NCBI GenBank assembly: GCA_025449115.1
Contig: JAHLKC010000010.1
Location: 124,001-188,000 of the forward strand
Origin: Chytridium lagenaria
Taxonomy: Eukaryota; Chytridiomycota; Chytridiomycetes; Chytridiales; Chytridiaceae
Direction of reading: 5' to 3'
Length of the DNA: 64,000 nt
Under the pieces are notes generated by a model. The model was not told the DNA's origin. It saw nothing but the letters and a program-made list of their open reading frames with translations, and did not search any database. A program made the position numbers and the translations under genes. This document shows, piece by piece, positions 50,214 through 60,298 of this stretch; positions within the stretch are counted from its first letter, which is position 1, and every line of letters begins with the position of its first letter.

Positions 50214-50295
50214 TATGTTGTGACAAACTAAGTCGAAAGAAAAAAAAAAAGCAAACTATATAAGCAAGAAACGACAAACTGAGTATATTGTAACC

Positions 50296-50752
50296 ATGAA
50301 GCTGCCAGGTACATGGAGTAGCACTGCATACTCTATTTGACTCTAACACTTTATCAGCTGGCGCAAGCCTTTTCTTCCCAAATATCTCCATTAAGCTCGT
50401 CCGTTCAAGTCTCCCTCCTCACCAAGCCGTTTTCCGAGTTCCCCCGAGTCTTAACAAGCTGGACATTTCCTCCCTTCTGACATCATTATATGGCATTGAT
50501 GTTTTGGACGTGAGGACAATGAATTACCTTGGACGGTATCATAGAGATCGGAAAGGACTGCCTACAAACTCAGCAGCATTTAAGAAAGTCATTGTCACAA
50601 TGAAGGAGGACTTCATCTTCCCTCACCCAACAACCGCACTAGCAGGATCAGAAATGGTTCCTGTGGCGATTCCCAATAGGGCTCCGATAAGGAAGTTCAA
50701 GCATCTTCTCCCTGTAAATCAAAACCCAACCACATCAGAAGATACAAAATAA
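50296..50752 (+). CDS. MRPL23: Mitochondrial large-subunit ribosomal protein uL23m
   Basis: A 13-nt first exon (50296-50308, MKLP) joins exon 2 at 50358 to give AGASLFFPNISIKLVRS, then HQAVFRVPPSLNKLDISSLL, YGIDVLDVRTMNYLGRYHRD and FKKVIVTMKEDFIFP, the typical order for mitochondrial L23. The stop is at 50750-50752 and the length about 135 residues. The intron is 49 nt. A peroxisomal protease gene starts only 15 nt after the stop on the same strand. Confidence 0.9.
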
Positions 50753-50767
50753 ATTCTGTATTGAAGA

Positions 50768-52398
50768 ATGAAGGGATGTGGGATCATGGTGGCCGCAAGG
50801 CGAAAAACCAACACAATCAATTCAAGCTTTGCAACGGGGGTGCATTTGGAAGGGTCCGGCATGATTATTTCTCATAGTTATCCCCTTGAGCATACAAAAG
50901 ATCTCTCTGCATTTCCAGAGTTGCATGAGCCTGTTCCCCTGGTATCAGCTGCAACGATATTCGTCAAAGAATCATTTGCAGTATTAAACACATTGGTGTA
51001 CCGCGATGGGTCCTGGGAGTTTCCTATAACAAGAGATAGCAAATACATGACCACGTTAGAGCTTTTTCAAACACAAGAACCTGAACTGCCATGGAATGGA
51101 CAGAGGTTTTTTCTTGATAATGAAACACCCATTGAGGTATGTTAAGTTTCTAGTCTTACATTTATAATTAGAAAGGAACTCCAGTGCTCACAATCTGCTC
51201 TCCATTTGGTTCGCAAGCCCCTGCTGTTTTCGTCAATACGGTTTTGCATGGTACTGTCTCGATCCTTTTTAAACAAGATGACGGCATACCTGCTCTCGGT
51301 CTTGTAGATATTCGATTTTTGCCAGGAATGGAAGGAGCACCCGTTATATGTAGAGAAACATACACGTGTTTAGGAGTATAATCCTTTTTTGAATTTAACT
51401 CACTTATACCCTCCAGATTATCATTCCGCCCCTGATAAGAAGGGACGTGAAAGGATTCGACTTATCTTTCTTTATTCCATGGCCTCTTGTCAGGAAGTAT
51501 CTGGCAGACATCGTTTCTTTACCAGCAAAAACCATTAATATCAAAGAAAGCAACTTTACATCAAAGCTACGTGAGGCCTGCCAATCCGTCGCTTTGATAA
51601 CCATAAGTGATAACTGGGGAACAGGCGTTATTGTGTCTAATAAGGGACATATTCTCACGAATGGCCATGTAGTGCGGCCATTTCTATTCAATGACGGCTT
51701 ATCAAGTCCGATTCGAGTTAGATATAGAAACACTAATTTCATCAACGTCACTGTTGAGGCGAAACTCTTATTCGTTTCCTCGGAATTTTGGGATTTAGCG
51801 GTGCTGAAAGTTGATGTGAAAGATCTGGCACACCTAGTGGAGTTATCGCCCGAAATACCTGAGTTCGGGGACGTCTCTGTCGCCGTGGGTTACGGTGGTT
51901 TCACGCCAGCGGCTTTGATTAAAAGCCCATCCATATCCGTTGGAGTATTTGGAAAAAGTTTAGTCAACCCTCGTAATGAGGTTGTTGCAAGGCTGCAGAG
52001 CTCGACTTTGATTCAGAATGGTGCAAGGTTCTGAAGCCTGTGATAGAATAATATTCTAATTAGTTGAAGTGGCGGGGCTTTACTCCGATTTTACAAAGAC
52101 GAGTTTCAACTCGTTGGAATATTGACATCAAATCTTATAATGTCAAGCAACACAGTCATTCCATTTATCACTTATGCTGTTCCTATACATCCTATAAAGA
52201 AATTGCTGTCCGCATATGTCTACGAAGAAGGTCTGATAAAAGCATAATTTGGATATTTACTGTAAATTAGATGCTTCAATATTAAATGCTCTCGCGTTTG
52301 AAGGCGATGATTTTTCCTTATTGTGGACACGCGAGCCTCCCCGTTATCTAAACAAGAAAAACTGGGCATCTGCCTTTGTCAAAAGGGGAAAGTTATAA
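50768..52398 (+). CDS. TYSND1: TYSND1/DEG15-like peroxisomal processing protease
   Basis: TYSND1 removes PTS2 leader peptides and processes beta-oxidation enzymes in peroxisomes. It starts at ATG 50768. The N-terminal half carries KGTPVLTICSPFGSQAPAVF, LGLVDIRFLPGMEGAPVICR. The protease half contains the trypsin-like triad: His in HILTNGHVV, Asp in SSEFWDLAVLKV and Ser in GASGGALLRF, the last formed across a splice (donor at 52029, acceptor TTGAAG). After a further short intron the protein ends VKRGKL, stop 52396-52398. The terminal GKL resembles a weak PTS1 tag; animal TYSND1 ends SKL. The stop is 3 nt from that of the convergent neighbour. Confidence 0.82.
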
Positions 52399-52401
52399 TA
52401 T

Positions 52402-53853
52402 TCATTCTTGTTGAGCTGCGAGCGTTTGCTGTTCGATATTTTTCGCGCCGTCTGGCATTTCCGAAATCAAATTGTGGCTTTGTATATGAACGTCTGGCAA
52501 ATTACGTTAAAATAGCTGTTTAATCATACGTTTTCTCAGAAAGAATGCCAATGTAGGACTCACTTGTTGTTATTCCCTTATGATGGCATAATTCACATAG
52601 GTCAAATTCTTCTGGAAGGCAATCACAACAACGCCAACGCGGCTATAAGCAAAAAATTCAATAAACTGTTGTATGCAAAGCCATCGTTTTGAAAAATTAT
52701 TTACTTACACCAACTATAGGAACCATCCCGCAGCCGTCACACTTTAAAACATTAAGCACCGAATAAATAAAGCTTACTTGAAATCCAATGTGCACCATCT
52801 CATCGAGAAGATCCTGCTTTTTGCGTTTACCCAAAAGCTTTATTCATATGTAAGTATGCAGATAATAATAAGAATGTGTACCTTTCCAAATTCGGTTGGA
52901 ACTGTGGCTACAGAAGAGCTCAAATATTTTGCACCAGACGTCCTTAAAATATAAATTTCATATTGATTAATTGAAAGAGAATTACCTTGCAGTTGTATTT
53001 GAAAGTCTCACTTGAAGGCTAACCTTTGACCTGTTCCAGGTTTTCTGCATGGAATTAAGTCCGCCGATATAAAGTACACTTAAATACATTATCTGCTAGA
53101 ATCTTCTGTATGTGGGTGGCGACCTATAGCAATTAATGAAGTATTACGCGCCTTCCTACCTGTATCGCCGTTCTTGTTCCCAACGCCCTTGCAATTTTCT
53201 GGCAGCGGGCTGCATGATTATCTTCAGCTGGATATTCATCCAGTAGCTTTAGTAGTTTTTCTATTCAACGTTAGATAAGTTTCACGGTACTGTAATACGT
53301 TTTCTTCGTCCGTCCAGGGTTGATTGTGTGTGGAGGGTTTGGCCTGATATACAGCGTAAAAATATAAAATTGTTATGACCTCTTAACCTGAGCGGTGACT
53401 TTTGTGGCTTCATTATCTTCTGCCACATACTGAAATAAATTAAGGTATTTTCATGTAAATTCGAACCTTTATGGGAGGTAGAACTGTGTATCTGGGTCGC
53501 TTCCAACGAAATCTTAAAGGCTCTATAAATGTCTTAGATATGTGGGAAGATACGCAAATTACCGCTTTTCCCTTTATTTGAAAGAACAACTTTCTCATCA
53601 GGGAATGCAAGTATGGTTTGCGGACGAGGAATTCCAAGTGGTTTCTTTGCATTCCTCTTAGATTGCGAAGCTTGGCCTCAAACCTTGTTTACGATCTCAT
53701 TCACAAACGACAAAGGATCGTCTTCTGCCTTTCTTTTTAAATCCTTTAATGTTACAATGTCCTTCTCTGTCTGCACTAGTTGGCTCTTTAGCAACTTCAA
53801 CGCTTTGATAATAGATTCTCTTGTTGATCATTATCATAGGTAACCTCGTCCAT
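52402..53853 (-). CDS. ZZZ3: ZZZ3-like protein with Myb/SANT and ZZ zinc finger
   Basis: ZZZ3 is a histone-binding ZZ-finger protein of the ATAC acetyltransferase complex in animals. From ATG 53853 (MDEVTYDND) the protein has a coiled start (KALKLLKSQLVQTEKDIVTL) and a LGIPRPQTILAFPDEKVV segment. A Myb-like region follows (QPWTDEEN…, LLKLLDEYPAEDN, ARCQKIARALGTRTAIQ, VATHIQKIL). Then come KKQDLLDEMVHIGFQ and a ZZ finger: CDGCGMVPIVG, RWRCCDCLPEEFDLCELCHH and a terminal exon with HIQSHNL. The order Myb-ZZ matches ZZZ3. Exons are many and small. A one-base break lies near 53815. The stop is at 52404-52402. Confidence 0.75.
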
Positions 53854-53854
53854 G

Positions 53855-54351
53855 TTAAAATAAAGTGACTTTTGAAATGCTTTTATTTATCAAAAAGGAT
53901 CGATGTTTGATGGTTATGGGTTTGCGAAATCCCAACGGTATGTTTGTAAAGCGGAGTAGGCCACATCTTAGATAAAAGGGACGCTCAACCTCCCATGCAC
54001 TGTTGACCTTGAAGCTTTCCGGCGCTTGAGATTGAGCCTTGAATAAGCAGATTAGGACAAAAAATAGATATAACTTCTATTACCGATTGAACGTTTACAT
54101 TTCCAGTAAGGCGACTGTCGCGTTCCATCATCCTCCTGTCCCATCGATCCACGCCGAACCTTTTGGGCTGCACAAAAAGGAATCAGTAATTCAACCAACA
54201 TCCAACGGAGGCAAAAATGCTTACCTTTCCATCGTTTTCAAACTTCTGGAACTCCTTGAGACCGGCCCGGAACGCAATACCCCATGAGCCCAATGGCGGC
54301 AAGAGCCGAGAGTGCTTCAAACGGCAGGATGAAGTTCTTGACGCTTGCCAT
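53855..54351 (-). CDS. NDUFA1: NADH dehydrogenase complex I subunit NDUFA1 (MWFE)
   Basis: A small single-span accessory subunit of respiratory complex I. It starts at ATG 54351: MASVKNFILPFEALSALAA supplies the N-terminal membrane helix. After a one-base frame change in the G/C-run near 54285-54290 it continues GIAFRAGLKEFQKFENDGK. Exon 2 reads PKRFGVDRWDRRMMERDSRL, the family signature, then TGN. Exon 3 gives QAPESFKVNSAWEVERP. As read, the frame runs on to a stop at 53857-53855, giving a longer C-terminus than usual; an indel may hide an earlier stop. OTUD6B starts 51 nt away, divergently. Confidence 0.85.
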
Positions 54352-54402
54352 TTTTCACTTGCTACAACCTCGTTCAGGCCCAAAACTTATGTTACACATA
54401 CA

Positions 54403-55703
54403 ATGGAGTCGCTAGAAGAAACGCATGCAAGACATCGAAAGGAAGCCAAAGACCTTGCCGGACAAATCACAGCGCTGAAAAAGACCGTGGCAAAAGGTGC
54501 TGGAGATAAAAAGAAGGTTTGAGGGGTAATTTTGTATTATATTCACCAAGGATCGCAGAAAAAGGATGTCCAAGATCAGATTAATGTTATGGAGGCAGAG
54601 TTGAAGGCAAGGCATGAGCAGGAGATGGCACAGGCCACGAGCAGTTCTTCGAAAACACCGGATGAGGACGCTACAAAAGCTGATGTGGATGAAGTTGAAA
54701 CGTCTTTTAAGGATGTTTCCATCTCGAATGACACAGAACCGAAGAACCAGCAACACATAAGAAAAAACCTAACCGGCAGCATCAGCGAAAGGTTTAGTAT
54801 CTTTTTTTCGTTTTTACCTATCTGTTAGGCTCGAAAGGCAGCGGAGATGGAGGAACAGCGGAAACTGGCTGAAGAGGAGGCCGCAAATGCTCCCAAAATG
54901 CGAGAAGTTGAAATGGATGCGATCTCAAATGCCTCACGACCCCTTGGTTTAAGTTTAAGAGAGGTATATTTCCTTTTTCACAAAGTAGGGCTAAAATGTT
55001 TCAAAGATTACTGCCGACGGACATTGGTGGGTACAAAACTGCATACAATTCTGACATGATTAGTCTTTACAATGCTGTCGCACATCAGCTTTCAATACGG
55101 GACCATAAAGATTTGGAGGTATTCACAAGTGTGCTATGAATTTTTTAAAACAATTAGCTCGCAAGCTCCGTCCGAAAGATTGCGGCTGATTACCTAAGAA
55201 AACATGCAGAAACTTTCCTTCCTTTTGTTGCTGGCGAGCTGGATAAAGATATTACAGAAGGTATTTCGTAAACGCTCTTTATAATTGAAAACGCAATGTA
55301 GACGATTATGAAAATATTGCGTCGATGTGGAAAAATCTGCAACTTGGGGAGGTCAGATTGAGGTATGTTTGAATTCTTACATGATAAATTCTCGTCCTTA
55401 TATCCTCAGTTGCGAGCACTATCTCAGGCATTACGGCGGTCAATACACGTTTTTCAAATGAATACTCCTGTCATTAAGATTGGAGAAGAGTACTCTGGGA
55501 TACCACTAACGATTTCGTATGTTAACGGCAGTATTTTGTGCTTATCGTCCTTCAGATATCACCGTCATTACTACGGTCTTGGAGAACATTACAACTCCCT
55601 TGTCCCGAAACCAATGACTAAAATAAATGTAGAGAATTGTCAGAAAAAGAATGCTTGCATGTCCAGTCTGCTCTATCCAACTGAAAGGAACACCTGCCGA
55701 TGA
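54403..55703 (+). CDS. OTUD6B: OTU-domain deubiquitinase OTUD6B
   Basis: OTUD6B is a cysteine deubiquitinase linked to translation control and proteasome assembly. The start ATG 54403 gives MESLEETHARHRKEAKDLAG, the N-terminal coiled region, then VMEAELKARHEQEMAQ and REVEMDAISNASRPLGLSLR. The catalytic exon pair reads ITADGHC|LYNAVAHQL (Asp-Gly-His-Cys, active Cys at the junction near 55027). Then come TWGGQIELRALSQALRRSIH, VIKIGEEYSGIPLTISY and HRHYYGLGEHYNSL, where the catalytic His lies. One A is probably missing at 55311-55314, since the YCVDVE…TWGG block is in another frame. As read, the stop is at 55701-55703, beyond the start of the next gene; the true end may be earlier. Confidence 0.9.
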
Positions 55704-57277
55704 GGTCCATGTTAACTACTGCCTGGACTCGGAGGTCCGAGGTTCAAAGAAAAGACCACCATCTCCGGTTTCGTGTCTTGTCTGTAACATGAGTCTGGAA
55801 TTCCTGTCTGAATCTGAAAGAGAAGCGCACGTCAACATGTGCTCGATTTCGAGTACGGCACCTTTTCTCGTCGAAAATCCTCGTATCGCTCAGCCGCAGC
55901 AGTACCATATGACCATATCGAAACTCCACTTTCGGATTCAGATGAGATTCAGTTTCCTGTTGCAGGAAACAAGAAAAAGTCTGAGCCAAAACCGAAAGCC
56001 TTACAACTTCCAGACCTTGAACGATTCGCATACGAAGAGAATGAAGTTTCGAACAGTCTCCGAGAAACCATTTTAAGTAAACATGAAGAAGTACAGAAAC
56101 CGTTGAAATCAAAAAAGAAAACGACAATGATTCCACCAAAGCAACAAAGCATTATTATGGTCTATAATTCATCTGACGATGAATTCTCTGGGCGCTCAGC
56201 ACCTCCGATGCGCAGTGAATCCCGATGCTGGATTCTTGAATCAGGAGCTTGAACAGGCAATAAAGCTTTCTAAGAAGGAAACGCGCCTGCAACAGGAAAG
56301 ACTAGAAGACGCAGTCGCATCGTGAAGCAGAATCACCTGTGCTCTTGGGATATGAGGTCACAGAGCTTATTTTGCAAAGATTCCGAGTGCTATCTTCCAA
56401 GTCACTTACTTCAAAAACGACCGGTATCAGGAAAAAAAGTGTATTGTCTTCTCACGTGGCTTCATTTAACACCAAATCACTATGGAAAGCATCCTCAACC
56501 TTTTTTGGAAAATCTTTCTACTGTCTAAGTATTCTTGAACCATATTGGTTTGATGTCAATGATGGTTTTGAAAATGATGCGCCTCTACGGCCTATCATCT
56601 AATTTGTCGGAAGAATCTGATGGTAGGAGTTTTCTGATGTTACTGTCCGGCACTCATACTTTCACTGTTTAGGCTCATGCATAAGTGATAATACAGCCCG
56701 TTACAGCACAAGTGATGAGCTTTTGATTCATCTCAGGTAAATAAAAAAATTATCATATCGCGTGCTAATCCTTTCTTTTTTTAGCGATTTGCCAATTCTG
56801 AAATGCGGAACAGACCAAAGTCAAGGGTATTTATAACGTTCAAGGAATTACATGTAATATCTTTGAAGTTAGAGAAAGGCCTTTCGGTACAAGGCCGAGA
56901 TCTTACTCCCATAAGAATCTCTTCAGATTCAGATTCCGAATTGGATAGTACCTCAGTTTTTATGCGGTCAAGTCAAGATGTTTTGCAGGTATCCGATGAA
57001 ACTATGGTGTCGTTGATCAAGAAAGATGTGGAGCTCTATAATAGGATCTTATTCTACCAGGTTTGTAACATTCTTTAGCAACGGGCTAAATTAATAGCCG
57101 ATCCACGTTGACGAAGTTTTATGCAAATTTCGTGACGTTGGAATAAAATGTCGTAGAATGCAAGTAGAATCATTCCTTTCCTCAAGGAGTATCGTGTATT
57201 TCAAGGATACGCTTCGAAATCAGAAACCAGCGATCAAAAAGAGGATCAAGAAAAAGCCATCATCGTCGCAGCTGTGA
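55651..57277 (+). CDS. SLX4: SLX4 structure-specific endonuclease scaffold
   Basis: SLX4 activates SLX1 and other nucleases at Holliday junctions. Two UBZ4-type zinc fingers open the protein: CPVCSIQLKGTPADEVHVNY C and CLVCNMSLEFLSESEREAHV NMC. A Ser/Lys-rich middle contains QELEQAIKLSKKE, which looks like a ubiquitin-interacting motif. The C-terminal exons read DVELYNRILFYQPIHVDEVL and FRDVGIKCRRMQVESFLSSR, the conserved SLX1-binding domain, and the stop is at 57275-57277. An in-frame stop upstream fixes ATG 55651. Frame breaks by one base occur near 55850 and 56190. Confidence 0.8.
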
Positions 57278-57335
57278 ATCGAAACAGAACAGAGGGAAGG
57301 ATTGTGAATGAAGAGGGATGTATACAAAAGAGTTA

Positions 57336-58333
57336 CTACGGCTTTACTGGTCGGAATAGCCGCATCACAATAAACATACAAACAAAACAGTAACAGTTAA
57401 AAATCGATAGAAGAATCAGACAAAAGTTCCCTCGAGTTCTTTGGAGAACTTGAGATAAGCGGGAATTCTGGCCCTTAATTTTATCGACGTTGCGTTGAAG
57501 TGTAGAATCTGCGTCCTCCATGACCTAGTTAAGTGTTTTATCAAAGAATTATTTTATCGCTAAGGACGCAAAAAACAGGACGGAAATCTATTTAAGATAA
57601 ATACCTTGGCATCTTCCTTCAGCATGTCCCCAAACTGCTGAGCTGAGGATTTAAGAATAGCAGCCATTCGCACGAGATCGTCAGAGTACATTTCTTGCAA
57701 TCTTTGTTGTTCCGAAACAGTGATGTCCTCTTCTCTCTTCTCCTTTGGTATTAGCTCATCCTCATTATCGTATTTAGATCTTTTTCTGATTTTCTTCCGT
57801 TAAGACTTGACGAAACAGTATGGTTGCTTACGATAATACAGATGAATCCTCTTGTGATATTGCTGAATAAAAGGTAAATAAAATAGAGAATGGTATTCCT
57901 TACTTGGAAAACAAGTGGTATCTTGATCTATCTGCGCTTTACGACTTGCGCGTTTCCAAACTTTTGGTATGGCTTTTTTATGTTATGTCCTGGATCTACC
58001 TCCTCACGCTTAATCTTAGCCGCATGAGCAAAATAACTTCCAAAATTGCAAATTACCGCAGAATTACTTAGAGCGGCCTCAATTTCCTCCACTCGCTTAA
58101 CGAATTCCACTATAGTTTCATCGGCCTTTCCTTCATATCTAACCTTTTCAATCAATCCCTTGATGTAAACGATGTTCTGCAAAGAATATTTTAGAAGTCT
58201 TAGATAGCTTATAAATAACCTTTGCATGCCGTATGTATGCAAGTTCATCCAGTTCCCCTCTTGTAAAGTCGTCGTACTTTTTCAAAAAGCGATACAAATT
58301 GCATTCGGCCTCAGAGGCTTTGGTAACCGTCAT
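57336..58333 (-). CDS. USE1: USE1-like SNARE (tail-anchored)
   Basis: USE1 is the ER Q-SNARE used in Golgi-to-ER retrograde fusion. It starts at ATG 58333: MTVTKASEAECNLYRFLKKY, then DELAYIRHAK, NIVYIKGLIEKVRYEGKADE. The SNARE-like heptads are QQRLQEMYSDDLVRMAAILK, SSAQQFGDMLKEDA and VMEDADSTLQRNVDKIKGQN. They are followed by a C-terminal membrane span (FCLILLSIFNCYCFVCMFIV) and a short RLFRPVKP tail. The architecture and size fit USE1; another tail-anchored SNARE is the alternative. The stop at 57338-57336 lies 58 nt from that of SLX4. Confidence 0.65.
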
Positions 58334-58700
58334 GTTGTACAACTAAAAGTCATGTATCAAAATGAAAGGAATGACTTGGTTTGTGGATGGAATTAGATAG
58401 TACACAGATTTAATATAAACAGCCGAACTGCACGTATGATGGGAAAGAGTCTCTCAACAGATAAAAGAACGTCATTCATCAGCTACAAATAGACTGTTGG
58501 TAGTTTTGACGCCCTGCAAGTGATAGTCCTTTAATACAAACAATAGAGGCTCCTTTATTATTATTTCTATGTTCAAGCAAAAAGAACTCGTGCAAGAACC
58601 AACACCGTATCTTTTAAAGTTCTTTTGAGGTAATCCAGGTTTAAAGCTCATGGTGTCTTCCATTCATGACAATTTTCTTTAAAAGCTTTGAACTATCAAG

Positions 58701-59250
58701 ATGACCTCACAAGCCGTTGAGCGTTTAAACAAACGCCTTGATGTCGAAATGGAGAGTCTCGAAAGCCAATTTGGCAATATTGTTCGAGCGAGCTCTGTTA
58801 GTAGTGATTTCTCCTCAGCCGGGATTTAGTGACGATTTTTATTTTCAACAGCTTAGGGATGCTGGTGCTGATGTGGATAAGGCGAAGACTAAGGACAAGT
58901 ACAAAGTTACTCAAGAATCGCAGCAAATTGAGGGAGCGGCCGCTAACATTGTAAGTTGATGCCACATTTGCGCATATCTAACCTTGCATTTTACTATCTA
59001 TCACAAGACTCACTCGTCGCATGCGCTCGTTTCGCTCACTTCCGAAGTCAAGCAAGCTTTACTCCTAAACGACTTTAAGACACTTAACTTTGGCATGAAG
59101 CATCGCCACGGCACGTTGAAGCATGAAGGCAACGAAAGCACGTCAACTCTTATCAAAATCAAGGACGACATGACCAGAGTTCGTGAGGAATTGGAAGACG
59201 TGCTTTATTCGTCAAAGTATATCTACCCGTCAGCCAGCAAGTTCACATAG
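58701..59250 (+). CDS. MED22: Mediator complex subunit 22 (Srb6)
   Basis: A head-module subunit of Mediator. The start ATG 58701 gives MTSQAVERLNKRLDVEMESL and FGNIVRASS. Exon 2 carries DKYKVTQESQQIEGAAANI, and exon 3 gives VSLTSEVKQALLLNDFKTLN and a C-terminal helix (DDMTRVREELEDVLY). The Q…EGAAANIV…LVSxLKxxLxLNDF pattern is the MED22 signature. The stop is at 59248-59250. The final 8 coding nucleotides overlap the end of the convergent PEX26-like gene. Confidence 0.82.
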
Positions 59251-60263
59251 GTTGCATGTTCAAGGCCATCTCCAAAGTCTTGTAGATCTTTTGAAGGGCG
59301 GTTCGAGCTATACTTTTAATTCTTTCACGGAGAGATCTATTCCGCTGCAGCACAAGGGCTATGAGAACAGTAAACGCGAATCCGAAAGAAATGCTACGAG
59401 TGGGGTATAATTGGAATATGGTCTTCGGAACGGGAGGAGAGGGATCCGTTTCAGATAGTTTCGAAGTCAATCCATTTTTCGGCTTCTGTTTTTCCTGAGG
59501 ATTGTTTGCTGGAGGTTTTAAGTGGGTACTCCTAGATTCTAAAGCAGTGGAACCCTTCGTTGTGGATGTTTTGTCGGTTTGTGAAGCTTTTTTTGATGGC
59601 TCAAAGGCATTCCCAACAACAGACGTTTCCCCTGCAACACTTGAGATAGCGCCTTTTGAATTGAGTTTCTGTGCATCGCCCTTCAAACGATCCAGAATAA
59701 TGTTGTAATTCTGCAAACGTCAATACAACCCACGTCATAATCCAACCTTTTTTGTTTCTTCCTTTAACAAATAATTATAATTGAGGAATTCTTGGATTTC
59801 ACTGAACGGACTAAGTTTTGGAAGCACATGCAAAAGGTAAAGCTCAAGTAGGCGTTCGTAATTTGAGGTTGCCGGTTCCATTCCCATAGAGATTTGATCG
59901 AAGTAAGAGTCAGGTTGGGTGGCCAACCAGGCTTCACAAGTTGCTCTTGCTTCGGTAAAATCTCCACGTTTAACATGTGATTGTAAACTTGATTTAAGTT
60001 AGAAATCTGAGAGACGTCGATAGTGCATGATCTCACCCGACAACGGCGAAAGCGTCGGGTAAATGTTCCAATCCACCCCATGCACTCAATGTTTCTTCCC
60101 AAACTTGCTTTGAAGTTCCCAATTCATGAGCATTACGAAGTCGAAAGAGAAGAACCAGCTGGGCGGTTTCGTTGGTAAGGCTCCCACTCAGTAGCGATTT
60201 TGATAATGATTCGGCCTCTTGAAACCTCTTCTGAATAAATAACTTCGGTAATGCTTCCGCCAT
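59243..60263 (-). CDS. PEX26: PEX26-like tail-anchored peroxisomal protein
   Basis: PEX26 (fungal Pex15 counterpart) anchors the PEX1-PEX6 ATPase to peroxisomes. It starts at ATG 60263: MAEALPKLFIQKRFQEAESL, then EHLPDAFAVV. The second exon frame gives HVKRGDFTEARATCEAWLAT and NYERLLELYLLHVLPKLSPF. A Ser/Lys/Thr-rich linker follows. A single membrane span near the C-terminus (SISFGFAFTVLIALVLQ) is followed by a basic luminal tail. The helical repeat layout (TPR-like), the single C-terminal anchor and the length match PEX26. Sequence similarity is low, as is normal in this family. It is divergent from SAP30BP, with 35 nt between starts. Confidence 0.58.
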
Positions 60264-60298
60264 CTTTTCTCAGTAGAATTGTCACGGGGACTCCGTAG

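Noticed and set aside
58472..58663. 63-codon minus-strand frame upstream of MED22
   Set aside because: No domain, and it lies in the divergent promoter region between USE1-like and MED22; treated as chance.
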